From: Candidatus Competibacteraceae bacterium
GTDB lineage: Bacteria; Pseudomonadota; Gammaproteobacteria; Competibacterales; Competibacteraceae
DNA: 64,000 nt
Assembly (NCBI GenBank): GCA_016713505.1
Contig: JADJPA010000001.1
Location: 2,679,501 to 2,743,500, forward strand
Direction of reading: 5' to 3'
A program made the position numbers and the translations under genes. Under the pieces are notes generated by a model. The model ran no database searches, was not told where the DNA came from, and saw only the letters and a list, made by a program, of their open reading frames with translations. Positions 43,742 through 52,717 of the stretch are shown in pieces. Numbering within the stretch: position 1 is the stretch's first letter; each line of letters opens with the position of its first letter.

Positions 43742-45777
43742 GCCTGATCTTAGCGTTACTTTGCGCCATCGGCGCCTTGATTTACGGGGTTAAATCAGTC
43801 AACTGGGTCTTATCCAAAGACCCCGGCAACGCCCGAATGCAGGAAATCGCCGCCGCCGTTCAAGAGGGCGCGCGCGCTTACCTGAACCGACAGTACACCA
43901 CCATCGCCATCGTCGGCGTCGGCGTCGGCATCATCATCTTATTCACCTTGGGCGGCTTATCGGCCATCGGCTTTGTGATCGGCGCGGTCTGCTCGGGCGT
44001 CGCCGGTTACATCGGCATGTACGTTTCGGTGCGCGCCAACGTCCGCACCGCGCAAGCCGCTCACAACGGCCTGAACGCGGCGCTGGAAGTCGCGTTTCGC
44101 GGCGGCGCGATCACCGGCTTGCTGGTGGTCGGCTTGGGGCTGCTCGGCGTGACTGGTTATTACGTCTTGCTGGCCATGGGTCATGAAGGAGTTCCCGATC
44201 TCGGCCCGCTGGTGGGCTTGGCCTTCGGCAGCTCCTTGATTTCGATCTTCGCTCGTCTGGGCGGCGGTATCTTCACCAAGGGCGCCGACGTCGGCGCGGA
44301 TTTGGTCGGCAAGGTCGAAGCCGGTATTCCCGAGGACGACCCGCGCAATCCGGCGGTCATCGCCGACAACGTCGGCGACAACGTCGGCGACTGCGCCGGC
44401 ATGGCGGCCGACCTGTTCGAGACCTATGCGGTCACCATCATCGCCACCATGCTGGTGGGCAGCCTGATGTTCACCGGCGAGCTGACGCAAAACGCCGTGG
44501 TGCTACCGCTGGTGATGGGCGGCGTATCGATCATCGCCTCGATTATCGGCTGCGGCTTCGTCAAGGCGAGAGAAGGCGAGAAGATCATGAACGCGCTCTA
44601 TCGCGGTCTCGCCGTGGCCGGCGGCATCTCCGCTGTAACTTTCATGCCGGTCATCTTTCTGTTCATGGGCAGCCAGCATTTCTGGGGTTTGTGGGGTTCA
44701 GCGCTGGTCGGGCTGGGCCTGACCGCCGCCATGGTGGTCGTCACGGAATACTATACCGCCACCGAATTCAGTCCCGTGCAGAAGCTGGCGGAAGCCTGCA
44801 CCACCGGTCACGCCACCAACATCATCGCCGGGCTGGCGGTGTCGATGAAAGCGACCGCGCTGCCGGTCCTCGCCGTGTGCCTGAGCATCGGTCTCGCTTA
44901 TAGCTGGGCCGGTTTGTATGGCATCGCCATCGCCGCCACCGCCATGCTGTCGATGGCGGGCATCATCGTCGCCCTGGACGCCTACGGTCCGATTACCGAC
45001 AACGCCGGCGGCATCGCCGAAATGGCGGAGATGGACGAAAAGATTCGCGGCATCACCGACCCGCTGGACGCGGTGGGCAACACCACCAAGGCGGTCACCA
45101 AAGGCTACGCCATCGGCTCGGCCGGCTTGGCCGCGCTGGTGCTGTTCGCCGATTTCGAGCACAAGCTGGCCATCGCGAATGTCAAGGTCGATTTTTCGCT
45201 GACCGATCCCGTCGTGATCATCGGCCTGTTCATCGGCGGCATGATCCCGTTTTTGTTTGGCGCGATGGCGATGGAGGCGGTCGGCCGCGCCGCCGGCGCC
45301 GTGGTGCTGGAAGTGCGCCGCCAGTTCCAGGAAATTTCCGGCATCATGGAAGGCACTACCAAACCCGATTATTCACGGGCGGTGGATTTATTGACCAAGG
45401 CCGCGATCAAGGAAATGATCATCCCTTCGCTGTTGCCGGTGCTGACCCCCATCGTGGTGGCGTTCGGCATGGCGTGGCTGATGGGGCCGGCGGCCGGACC
45501 GAAGGCGCTGGGCGGCCTGCTGATGGGCACCATCATCACCGGGCTGTTCGTGGCCATTTCGATGACCGCCGGCGGCGGTGCTTGGGACAACGCCAAGAAA
45601 TACATCGAGGACGGCAACTTCGGCGGCAAGGGTTCCGAGGCGCATAAAGCGGCGGTCACCGGCGACACCGTCGGCGACCCCTACAAGGACACCGCCGGCC
45701 CGGCCGTCAACCCGCTGATCAAGATCATCAACATCGTGGCGTTGATGATCGTGCCGCTGCTGGTCGCGATGAAGTGA
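43729..45777 (+). CDS. hppA: Membrane-bound H+-translocating pyrophosphatase, K+-independent type
   Basis: This 682-residue inner-membrane pump, with about 16 helices, couples pyrophosphate hydrolysis to proton export. The substrate site is complete: KGADVGADLVGKVEAGIPEDDPRNP and DNVGDNVGDCAGMAADLFE. The determinant region reads GNTTKAVTKGYAIGSAGLAAL; lysine after GNTT, instead of alanine, marks the potassium-independent proton-pumping class. I chose the ATG at 43729 because GGAGGA lies upstream and the first helix (VGLILALLCAIGALIYG) starts immediately. It is separated from moaC by six bases. Confidence 0.95.
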   Translation: MATVGLILALLCAIGALIYGVKSVNWVLSKDPGNARMQEIAAAVQEGARAYLNRQYTTIAIVGVGVGIIILFTLGGLSAIGFVIGAVCSGVAGYIGMYVSVRANVRTAQAAHNGLNAALEVAFRGGAITGLLVVGLGLLGVTGYYVLLAMGHEGVPDLGPLVGLAFGSSLISIFARLGGGIFTKGADVGADLVGKVEAGIPEDDPRNPAVIADNVGDNVGDCAGMAADLFETYAVTIIATMLVGSLMFTGELTQNAVVLPLVMGGVSIIASIIGCGFVKAREGEKIMNALYRGLAVAGGISAVTFMPVIFLFMGSQHFWGLWGSALVGLGLTAAMVVVTEYYTATEFSPVQKLAEACTTGHATNIIAGLAVSMKATALPVLAVCLSIGLAYSWAGLYGIAIAATAMLSMAGIIVALDAYGPITDNAGGIAEMAEMDEKIRGITDPLDAVGNTTKAVTKGYAIGSAGLAALVLFADFEHKLAIANVKVDFSLTDPVVIIGLFIGGMIPFLFGAMAMEAVGRAAGAVVLEVRRQFQEISGIMEGTTKPDYSRAVDLLTKAAIKEMIIPSLLPVLTPIVVAFGMAWLMGPAAGPKALGGLLMGTIITGLFVAISMTAGGGAWDNAKKYIEDGNFGGKGSEAHKAAVTGDTVGDPYKDTAGPAVNPLIKIINIVALMIVPLLVAMK

Positions 45778-45783
45778 GACCGC

Positions 45784-46260
45784 GTGGCTGAACTGAGCCA
45801 CTTCAATGCCGCCGGCGAAGCCCACATGGTCGATGTGGGCGACAAGGACAGCACTCGCCGGCGGGCGGTCGCCGAAGGCTGGATCCGCATGAAACCGGCC
45901 ACCCTGCAACGGATCGCGGCCGGCGCGCACGCCAAGGGCGACGTGCTCGGCATCGCCCGCATCGCCGGCATCATGGCCGCCAAACGCACCGCCGACCTGA
46001 TTCCCCTCTGTCACCCGCTGGCGCTGACCCGCGTGGCGGTGGATTTGCAACCGAGCACCGAGCTCTCCGCCGTTCATTGTCAAGCCACTGTCGAAACGCT
46101 CGGCCGGACCGGTGTGGAAATGGAAGCGCTCACCGCCGTCCAGGTGGCGCTGCTCACCGTCTATGACATGTGCAAGGCCGTGGATCGCGGCATGGTCATG
46201 ACCGACATCCGCCTGCTGGAAAAAACCGGCGGCAACTCCGGCCGCTGGCGGCGGGAATGA
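45784..46260 (+). CDS. moaC: Cyclic pyranopterin monophosphate synthase MoaC
   Basis: This 158-residue enzyme of molybdenum-cofactor synthesis converts 3',8-cyclo-GTP to cyclic pyranopterin monophosphate. Conserved parts are MVDVGDKDSTRRRAVAEG, IPLCHPLALTRV, GVEMEALTAV, the catalytic MCKAVDRGM and the closing KTGGNSG. It starts with GTG at 45784. The stop overlaps the rnd start by four bases. No other moa genes are in the window. Confidence 0.95.
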   Translation: MAELSHFNAAGEAHMVDVGDKDSTRRRAVAEGWIRMKPATLQRIAAGAHAKGDVLGIARIAGIMAAKRTADLIPLCHPLALTRVAVDLQPSTELSAVHCQATVETLGRTGVEMEALTAVQVALLTVYDMCKAVDRGMVMTDIRLLEKTGGNSGRWRRE

Positions 46261-47384
46261 GCGACCCCCTGTACATCGTCGATCGCGCCGCGCTCGTCGC
46301 TTTCTGCGCTCGTCTGGATCGCTGCTCCTGGTTGGCCCTGGATACCGAATTCGTTCGCGAGCAGACTTTTTATCCGCAACTTTGTCTGATCCAGATCGCC
46401 ATTCCCGGCCAAGTGGCCTGCATCGATCCTCTGGCGCTGCCGTCGCTGGAGCCACTGCTGGAAAGGCTGTACGACCCAAGCATCACCAAGGTGCTGCACG
46501 CCGCCTATCAGGATTTGGAAATCTTTTTCTACTTGGGCGGTACGGTTCCGGCACCCGTTTTCGACACGCAACTGGCGGCGCTGGTGCTCGGCGTCGGCGA
46601 TCAACTCGGCTATGCGGCGCTGGTCAAGCAAATGCTTGGCGTGGAACTGGCCAAGGCCCACACCCGCGCCGACTGGCGACAGCGGCCGCTGCCGCCGGAA
46701 TGGCTGGCCTATGCGGCCGATGACGTGCGCTATCTGGAAGCTCTTTATACCCGACAGCTCGCCCGGCTGCGGGAGCGTGGCTGGTCGGAGGCGCTGGCCG
46801 AGGATTTTCAGGCTCTGACCGATCCCGAGCGCTACCGCCCCCAGCCGCAAGAAGCGTGGCGGCGGATTCGCGAACAGCACCGGTTGCGCGGCCTGCCGCT
46901 GGCGGTACTGCGCTCGCTGACGGCTTGGCGCGAGGAGCAGGCCATCCAGCAGGATCGGCCGCGCCGCTGGATTCTGGACGATGCCGTGCTGGTCGAACTC
47001 GCCCGGCGGATGCCGGCCACGGCGGCCGAGCTACCGTCCGTCCGCGGCTTGCCCGCCGCGTTCCGCCGCCAGCATGAGGCCGCGCTGCTCTCGCGCATCG
47101 CCGCCGCCAAGGCCGAACCGCCCGAACGCTGGCCAACGCAGCCGCGCCGGCTACGACTTTCAGCCGAACAGACGGCACGCGCCAACCAGTTGCGAGAACT
47201 GATCGAGAGCCGCGCCGCTGATTACCAGATCGCGCCGGGCGCGCTCGCGGACCGCCGCGACATCGAAAGCCTGGTGCTCGGTGAAGAGTCCCGCTTGCGG
47301 CGCGGCTGGCGGGCGGCGGTCCTGGGAAAGGAGGCGCTGGCGCGGATCGTCGCCGCTTCCTCAACCTCCGCCAACACCGCCTGA
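46257..47384 (+). CDS. rnd: Ribonuclease D
   Basis: This 375-residue 3'-5' exoribonuclease matures tRNA and other small RNA ends. The DEDDy exonuclease domain shows DTEFVREQTFYPQLCLIQIA (motif I), HAAYQDLEIFF (motif II) and YAADDVRYLEALY (motif III). An HRDC-like helical domain follows from about 205. The start is embedded in the moaC stop (ATGA), so it is translationally coupled to moaC. Confidence 0.93.
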   Translation: MSDPLYIVDRAALVAFCARLDRCSWLALDTEFVREQTFYPQLCLIQIAIPGQVACIDPLALPSLEPLLERLYDPSITKVLHAAYQDLEIFFYLGGTVPAPVFDTQLAALVLGVGDQLGYAALVKQMLGVELAKAHTRADWRQRPLPPEWLAYAADDVRYLEALYTRQLARLRERGWSEALAEDFQALTDPERYRPQPQEAWRRIREQHRLRGLPLAVLRSLTAWREEQAIQQDRPRRWILDDAVLVELARRMPATAAELPSVRGLPAAFRRQHEAALLSRIAAAKAEPPERWPTQPRRLRLSAEQTARANQLRELIESRAADYQIAPGALADRRDIESLVLGEESRLRRGWRAAVLGKEALARIVAASSTSANTA

Positions 47385-47548
47385 TGTATTCAGGCAACAT
47401 TCACCTTGTCGGCGCAATACTGCGCGCAACCAGTGTGGGTGTATGTGGACTTTGATGGCGGCGGCGTCATTAGCGTTTTGTCTCTGTTAGTGACCGCCGT
47501 CAATTTTTTATCGCTGCCCATGACCAGATGACTCGGAGTGATGCTTCC

Positions 47549-47887
47549 ATGAAAACGCCGTTCAAAATTGGCCTCCTCGCTGCGGCTTTGGGCTTGATCA
47601 CCGCCTGTGCTCCGCCTGGCGCGCCTTACTATCACACCCAGAACGGCGCTCTGATGGGAGCGACCGCCGGCGCGGTGATCGGGCATCAGCTCGACCACCG
47701 TAACGGGGCGGTCGCCGGTGGCCTGGCCGGCGCGCTGATCGGCGGTTCGGTCGGCAACCAGATGGATTACCAGAACAACTATCAGAGCGACGGTCCCTAT
47801 CGGCCCTACCGCCGTCTGCCACCGCGCCGTTACTATCGCGACGACGGGCCACCGCCGGGCTATTACTACGACCGTCCGCCCTATTGA
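47549..47887 (+). CDS. Small glycine-zipper outer-membrane lipoprotein
   Basis: This 112-residue protein has a lipoprotein signal peptide with lipobox LITAC (lipidated Cys at 20), then a glycine-zipper segment with regularly spaced Gly (NGALMGATAGAVIGHQL, GGLAGALIGGSVGNQMD), as in the 2TM glycine-zipper / SlyB / OsmB-like lipoproteins. The C-terminal 40 residues are rich in Tyr, Arg and Pro. Its role is unknown; relatives sit in the outer membrane and can be stress-induced. The 164 bp before it show no clear element. A strong terminator follows. Confidence 0.82.
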   Translation: MKTPFKIGLLAAALGLITACAPPGAPYYHTQNGALMGATAGAVIGHQLDHRNGAVAGGLAGALIGGSVGNQMDYQNNYQSDGPYRPYRRLPPRRYYRDDGPPPGYYYDRPPY

Positions 47888-47947
47888 GGAAGCGCCTGAC
47901 CGCCTTTTGCGGGCGTGGTTGGAACCGGTTTTTCCAGCCGAACCGTC

Positions 47948-47986
47948 AAAAAAAGCCGCCGCCAGAGGATTCTGGCGGCGGCTTTT
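47948..47986. terminator. Bidirectional rho-independent terminator
   Basis: A perfect 16-bp inverted repeat (47951-47966 with 47971-47986) has core GCCGCCGCCAGA and a four-base loop GGAT. It has an A run on the left and a T run on the right, so it works on both strands. It lies between the convergent lipoprotein and 255-residue protein genes. Confidence 0.92.
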
Positions 47987-48010
47987 CAAATGCGTTCGAG
48001 CGACGCTCAA

Positions 48011-48778
48011 TCAGCTGAGATTGGCCGAGCGCCACCAAGCATTATGTTCCCGCCGCAAGACCTCGTGCGACGGCATCTGGTAAAACGCCAGATCGGGACC
48101 GTTGCCCATATAGACGCCGCTCTTGATCATCCGATAGGGGAATTCTAGCGAATGCACCCGATGCACCAGCTTGCTTTGCTTGCCGGTCGGATCGACTTCC
48201 AGCAGCGCTTCGCGCAAGTGATGCATGAAGGAGTACGGTAGATCGCCCACCGCGCCGTTGATCGGATCGGTCGCCAGCGCGCCCAAGCCGAGCTCGACGA
48301 AGCACAATCCTGGAAAACGAATGAATTTGGCCGGCTGGCTGGTGACGCTTTCATAATACGTGCGAGGATCTTGCGCGCTCACCACCAAGCTGTTGACCGG
48401 CGCGAGATCCTGATACATGTGCAAGCCCTTTTCCTTGGCTGGAAAGGCATCGGTACGGCTCAAGCCGAGGGTCTGACCGTAGGCCGTGCTGAGATATAGC
48501 TTGCCCAACGCGCTGACCGGAATGTGCTCCAGCACTCGGTAAACCGAGATGTAAACCGAGTTTTTGGGGGTCCCGTCCGGGCGCGGCACGCAACGCTTAA
48601 GCCCCTCGTCAATGTTGAAATAGTCATTCCGGAAATTGGGATCGACCTCGAAAAAGATGGCTTGCCCCTTGGATTTGTACTTGTGGCCGGTCGAGTAATA
48701 TTGCCCGAACTGTTCCGGGCTCAACATGGAAGCGATCAGCGCTTCGGGGATGAGCGAAAAATAAAGATGAATCGTCAT
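48011..48778 (-). CDS. Conserved-looking protein of unknown function, 255 residues
   Basis: I do not recognise this protein. It has no signal peptide, transmembrane helix or known catalytic motif. It reads as a real gene: a good GGAGAGAAT ribosome-binding site before the ATG at 48778, gene-like codon use, and an isolated transcript ended by a strong terminator. The composition is globular alpha/beta, with segments such as LSPEQFGQYYSTGHKYKS, GQAIFFEVDP and EVLRREHNAWW. An earlier in-frame start would add about 50 implausible residues. The neighbours (lipoprotein, YyaL-type protein) give no functional clue. Confidence 0.75.
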   Translation of the reverse strand: MTIHLYFSLIPEALIASMLSPEQFGQYYSTGHKYKSKGQAIFFEVDPNFRNDYFNIDEGLKRCVPRPDGTPKNSVYISVYRVLEHIPVSALGKLYLSTAYGQTLGLSRTDAFPAKEKGLHMYQDLAPVNSLVVSAQDPRTYYESVTSQPAKFIRFPGLCFVELGLGALATDPINGAVGDLPYSFMHHLREALLEVDPTGKQSKLVHRVHSLEFPYRMIKSGVYMGNGPDLAFYQMPSHEVLRREHNAWWRSANLS

Positions 48779-48890
48779 GGTGCGTATTCTCTCCAAAACA
48801 GGATTTCCGAAATGGCTCCGCCAGAAAATATCGCGCGCTCGGCAAGAGCCGTATAGTTTTTCTAGTGCCCTTTCAATTCTAACCCCTTTC

Positions 48891-48927
48891 ATTATATGAG
48901 GTGTGGCGATAGAGCGCCTAGACCTCA
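48891..48927 (-). promoter_or_regulatory. Hairpin and TATAAT box upstream of the 255-residue protein gene
   Basis: On the minus strand TGAGGT pairs with ACCTCA (48897-48902 with 48922-48927), and inside it GGCG pairs with CGCC. Directly after the hairpin comes a perfect TATAAT (48891-48896), about 112 bp before the start of the 255-residue gene, but without a good -35. It may combine the end of the yyaL-type transcript with a promoter. The remaining bases of this 221-bp gap show nothing clear. Confidence 0.3.
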
Positions 48928-48999
48928 CAACATTTCCCCGCGCCGCATGACGGCGACGCCAAAGGCAACCGCAGATCCGTTGCTGCTGTTAGCTCGCGT

Positions 49000-51093
49000 T
49001 CAAGACGCCGCCAGCTCGGCCGAAGCCAGCTCGCGCTCCAGCTCGCTCAGCACGGTAATCGGCGGCAGGCATTGCAGTCCGCCGCAAACGTAAGCGATCA
49101 CCGGCCCCGCGCCCGCTGACCGCTCGGCCAACAATCCGACCGCTAAACTCGCGTTGGCCGGAATAGCCAGCGTCAGCCGGCCGGGGGCATAGGGCTGTCC
49201 GCAGCGTTGCCGCCAGGCCTCCAGTTCTGACCCGGCGCCGCGCAGCACAATGGTTTGCCCCGGCTCCAGATAATCGTCCAACGCTGCCAACAAGGCGTTG
49301 CAGGAGGAGGGAATTTGCTTGATCACCGGCCACGCCCAGCGCAATACCCGTTCGGCCGCGTCCAGATACGCGGTTCGACCGGTCAGGTGACCGAGCTTCA
49401 GCAAGACTTGCGCGGCGATGCCGTTGCCCGCCGGTAGGGCCTCATCGTGCGCCGCCTTGGGTCGATGGATCAACCGTTCGTGGTCGGAGGATGTAAAAAA
49501 GAACCCGCCGGCGTCGCGGTCTTCGAACCGATCGAGCAAGACATCGGCCAGCGCCAGCGCGAAATCGAAATCACCGTCGCGCCAGCGGCATTGCAGCAGC
49601 TCTAAAATGCCGTCGATCAGGAAAGCATAGTCGTCCAGATAAGCATTCAACCGGCTCTGACCGGCCATGTGGACCGCCAGCAGCCGTCCGTCGCGCCAGA
49701 GCTGGGAGCGGACGAAATCCAGGGCGCGTTCGGCCGAAGCCACCAAATCCATCCGGCCCAAATGACGGCCGGCGATGGCCATGCCGCGCATCATCAGCCC
49801 GTTCCAAGCCGTCAGAATTTTTTCGTCGCGGCCCGGCCAAATCCGTTGCCCCCGGCTCTCGAACAGCTTGCGGCGGCCGCTAGCGAGCCGGTCGGAGCAC
49901 CGCGCGGCGTCAATTGCCGGCTCTGAAGGCGGTTCCGCGCTTTCCTCCACGACCCGCAAGTGCCAAGCGTGATTCTCGAAATTGGGCGGCCGGTCCAGGC
50001 CGTAACGGGCAGCGACCGCCGCGTATTCACCGGCATCCAGTACGGCTTGGGCCTGTTCGCGCGTCCATAGATAAAACTTGCCTTCCTCCCCTTCGGAATC
50101 GGCGTCCAGCGTGGCGTAATAGCCGCCCTCGGGCGACTGCATTTCCCGCATTACCCACGCCCCGGTTTCTTCGACAACCTGACGAAACACCGGGTCCTGA
50201 GTCGCTCGCCACGCTTGCGCGTACAACGCCAGTAAGGGGCCGTTGTCATACAGCATCTTTTCGAAGTGCGGGATTTGCCATTCGGCATCGACCGAATAGC
50301 GGTAGAAGCCGCCGCCGAGTTGATCGTAAATCCCGCCCAGCGCCATTTTATGCAAGCTGAAAAAAGCGGCGGTTCCGGCTTGCCGGTCGGGTTCGCCGCG
50401 GCGGACGCTGGCCGCCCACTGCCGCAACAAGCGCTCCAGCTGGGTCGGATGCGGGAATTTCGGCGCGCCGCCAAACCCGCCGTGGCTCGGATCGAAGCTC
50501 CTCAGCAACTGCTCGCGCGCGGCGGGCAGCGGCGCGGCGCCCAAGGCGGACACGGCGGCGGCGGGCAGGTCGCTCTCGACGCGCAAGGCGTCCAGTAAAG
50601 CTTGATTTTGTTCGTGTAAATCATGCCGATGTTGGCGATAGTGCGCGCTGACGCGGTGCAGGATATCGACGAAAGCCGGCATCCCGTAGCGGGCCGTCTT
50701 GGGGAAATAAGTGCCGCCGACAAACGGCGTTTGATCGTCGTGAGTCAAGAACATCGTCAGCGGCCAACCTCCCGCCCGGCGCTGCAACAACTGAAAAGCG
50801 GTCTGGTAAATCTTGTCCAGGTCGGGCCGCTCCTCGCGATCCACCTTGATGTTGACGAACCGTTCGTTCATCACCTGAGCGGTGGCGTCATCCTCGAAGG
50901 ATTCGTGCGCCATCACATGACACCAGTGACAGGCTGAATAGCCGATGGACAGCAGGATCGGTTTTTCCTCGCGCCGGGCCTGTTCGAGCGCCGCTTCGTC
51001 CCAAGGCTGCCACGCCACCGGATTGTGGGCGTGCTGGCGCAGATAGGGGCTGGTTTCGTGAATCAGCCGGTTGGCGTGCCGCGGTTCGGACAT
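49000..51093 (-). CDS. Thioredoxin-domain protein with six-hairpin glycosidase-like fold (YyaL/DUF255)
   Basis: This 697-residue cytoplasmic protein is of the YyaL/SPATA20 family. The N-terminal thioredoxin-like domain has the redox-type motif Cys55-His-Trp-Cys58 (SACHWCHVMAHESFED) and VDREERPDLDKIY. The rest (about 200-690) resembles (alpha/alpha)6 barrels of the N-acylglucosamine 2-epimerase type, with FPHPTQLERLLRQ, DEKILTAWNGLMM and YLDDYAFLIDG. The true function is unknown in bacteria. It is preceded on the same strand by the Hpt gene, 114 bp upstream. Confidence 0.9.
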   Translation of the reverse strand: MSEPRHANRLIHETSPYLRQHAHNPVAWQPWDEAALEQARREEKPILLSIGYSACHWCHVMAHESFEDDATAQVMNERFVNIKVDREERPDLDKIYQTAFQLLQRRAGGWPLTMFLTHDDQTPFVGGTYFPKTARYGMPAFVDILHRVSAHYRQHRHDLHEQNQALLDALRVESDLPAAAVSALGAAPLPAAREQLLRSFDPSHGGFGGAPKFPHPTQLERLLRQWAASVRRGEPDRQAGTAAFFSLHKMALGGIYDQLGGGFYRYSVDAEWQIPHFEKMLYDNGPLLALYAQAWRATQDPVFRQVVEETGAWVMREMQSPEGGYYATLDADSEGEEGKFYLWTREQAQAVLDAGEYAAVAARYGLDRPPNFENHAWHLRVVEESAEPPSEPAIDAARCSDRLASGRRKLFESRGQRIWPGRDEKILTAWNGLMMRGMAIAGRHLGRMDLVASAERALDFVRSQLWRDGRLLAVHMAGQSRLNAYLDDYAFLIDGILELLQCRWRDGDFDFALALADVLLDRFEDRDAGGFFFTSSDHERLIHRPKAAHDEALPAGNGIAAQVLLKLGHLTGRTAYLDAAERVLRWAWPVIKQIPSSCNALLAALDDYLEPGQTIVLRGAGSELEAWRQRCGQPYAPGRLTLAIPANASLAVGLLAERSAGAGPVIAYVCGGLQCLPPITVLSELERELASAELAAS

Positions 51094-51207
51094 GATGGAG
51101 CTCTCGCAATGGCGGTCGGCGTGACCGAATTGTTTGACACCGCTATCGCGCCGATGATGCGGTCTCGCCAGCGGGAGCGTTTGCAGTCGCGCCGCGCCCG
51201 GCGACTT

Positions 51208-51567
51208 TTATTGCAACTGAGACTGGAGCGCCGCCGCCGTTTCAGCGGCGACGGCCCGAGCGGCTTGCCAGCAGCGCCGCGCCTCCTCCAGCGCGTTCGA
51301 GCGGCCGGCCTGTTCCAGGCGCTGCACCCATTCGGCCAAGCGCAACGCCCCCAGGCTGCCACAACTGGATTTAAATTTGTGGCCGGTCTGATAAAGTTGT
51401 CCGGCATCGCCACGGGCGATGGCGTCTTGCAAGCGATCCAATTGCAGCGGCAGGTCTTCGAGGAAATTGTGCAGCAGATCGGCGAACTCGTCTTCCATGA
51501 CCTCACGCAATTCGAGGATGATCTCGTCATCGAGCAGCGGCAGTTCATTGAGATCGAGGTCGCTCAT
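51208..51567 (-). CDS. Histidine phosphotransfer (Hpt) domain protein, HptB-like
   Basis: This 119-residue stand-alone Hpt protein carries the phospho-acceptor His63 in TGHKFKSSCGSLGA, within the expected four-helix arrangement. It would relay phosphate between hybrid or receiver proteins. In Pseudomonas, HptB works on the receiver of HsbR, a receiver-PP2C protein that acts on the STAS protein HsbA. Here a receiver-PP2C gene and a STAS gene lie 1.1-3 kb away on the same strand, so this may be their partner. I chose the ATG at 51567; upstream in-frame codons look non-coding. Confidence 0.82.
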   Translation of the reverse strand: MSDLDLNELPLLDDEIILELREVMEDEFADLLHNFLEDLPLQLDRLQDAIARGDAGQLYQTGHKFKSSCGSLGALRLAEWVQRLEQAGRSNALEEARRCWQAARAVAAETAAALQSQLQ

Positions 51568-51677
51568 GGGGCTCGCTTCCCAGGCAGTTGAATAACAAGC
51601 ATACACCATACAACACCACGCGGCGCGCGTTACCCGCCCGATCCGACCGGGGCGATCCGTCGCCAGGAGTTTGCGGC

Positions 51678-52145
51678 ATGGGGATTGAAATCGAACACAA
51701 GTTTTTGATTCGCAATGATGGCTGGCGTCAGCAAGTCGAACGTTCGGCGCGGATGCGCCAAGGCTATCTGACCAGCGACGCCCGCTGCTCGGTGCGGGTG
51801 CGACTGGCGGACGGTCAGGGCTTTCTCAACATCAAGAGCGGTACGCTCGGCATCCAGCGCAGCGAGTACGAATACCCGATCCCCGCCACGGAAGCCGAGG
51901 AAATCCTCGATGCCTTATGCGAGAAGCCGCTGCTGGAGAAAACGCGTCATTTCGTGCGTCACGGCCAACATCTGTGGGAAATCGACGAGTTCGCCGGCGA
52001 CAACGCCGGGTTGATCGTGGCCGAAGTGGAATTGCGCCGTCCCGACGAACCCTTCGCGCGACCGGACTGGCTGGGTGAGGACGTTTCACACGACATCCGC
52101 TACTACAACTCGCAACTGGCCCGCCGTCCCTACACGACATGGTGA
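51678..52145 (+). CDS. CYTH domain protein (triphosphate-binding, class IV adenylate cyclase-like)
   Basis: This 155-residue single-domain CYTH protein has the hallmark ExExK motif near the N-terminus (E4-I-E6-H-K8) followed by CSVRVRLADGQGFLNIKSG and FVRHGQHLWEIDEFAG. Small proteins like this usually hydrolyse tripolyphosphate or bind nucleoside triphosphates; cyclase activity is rarer. AGGAG precedes the ATG. The 3' end overlaps the YkuD gene by seven bases, so the two are co-translated. Confidence 0.9.
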   Translation: MGIEIEHKFLIRNDGWRQQVERSARMRQGYLTSDARCSVRVRLADGQGFLNIKSGTLGIQRSEYEYPIPATEAEEILDALCEKPLLEKTRHFVRHGQHLWEIDEFAGDNAGLIVAEVELRRPDEPFARPDWLGEDVSHDIRYYNSQLARRPYTTW

Positions 52146-52633
52146 ATCGCGAACGGGTGATCCGCGTCAGCATTCCCGAGCAGCAACTGACGCTGGCGGT
52201 GGGGGGGCGCACGCTGGCCTGCTATCCGGTCTCGACCGCCCTTAACGGCCCCGGCGAGCGGCGCGGCAGCGGTTGCACGCCGCGCGGCTGGCACCGCATC
52301 CGCATCAAGATCGGCGACGGCCTGCCGCCCGATGCCGTATTCGTCGGCCGGCGGCCGACCGGCGAAATTTACCATCCAGAACTGGCGGCGCGCCATCCCG
52401 AACGGGACTGGATTCTGACCCGCATTTTGTGGCTGACCGGGCTGGAACCGGGCTGCAATCGCGGGGGTGATCGCGATACCTTGCGCCGCTTCATCTACAT
52501 TCACGGCTGCCCGGATACCGCGCCCCTGGGCGTGCCGCTGTCGCACGGTTGCATCCGCATGCACAACCCTGACTTGCTCGCCTTGTTCGAGTGGGTAGCG
52601 GCGGGCGACCGCGTCTTTATCGCCGGCTGCTAG
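52139..52633 (+). CDS. L,D-transpeptidase family protein (YkuD domain), no signal peptide
   Basis: This 164-residue YkuD-fold protein has the catalytic cysteine Cys138 in SHGCIRMHN and the upstream His122 in IYIHGCPD. Enzymes of this family cross-link peptidoglycan through meso-diaminopimelate or attach lipoprotein. No signal peptide or membrane anchor is visible, since the fold starts at residue 5 (RERVIRVSIPEQQLTL), so export is unclear; a short cytoplasmic-looking form like this exists in many gammaproteobacteria. It overlaps the CYTH gene. Confidence 0.88.
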   Translation: MVNRERVIRVSIPEQQLTLAVGGRTLACYPVSTALNGPGERRGSGCTPRGWHRIRIKIGDGLPPDAVFVGRRPTGEIYHPELAARHPERDWILTRILWLTGLEPGCNRGGDRDTLRRFIYIHGCPDTAPLGVPLSHGCIRMHNPDLLALFEWVAAGDRVFIAGC

Positions 52634-52717
52634 CGAGCGATCCAGCCGCGCCCGCATTCCGTCGGCGCGTTGCAACCCGCGCTCCGTTGCCGCGTGGCCC
52701 GCGCTCGAACGCCAGCG

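Noticed and set aside
45388..46479. 363-codon minus-strand frame across hppA end, moaC and rnd start
   Set aside because: It spans three well-supported plus-strand genes and shows no family features.
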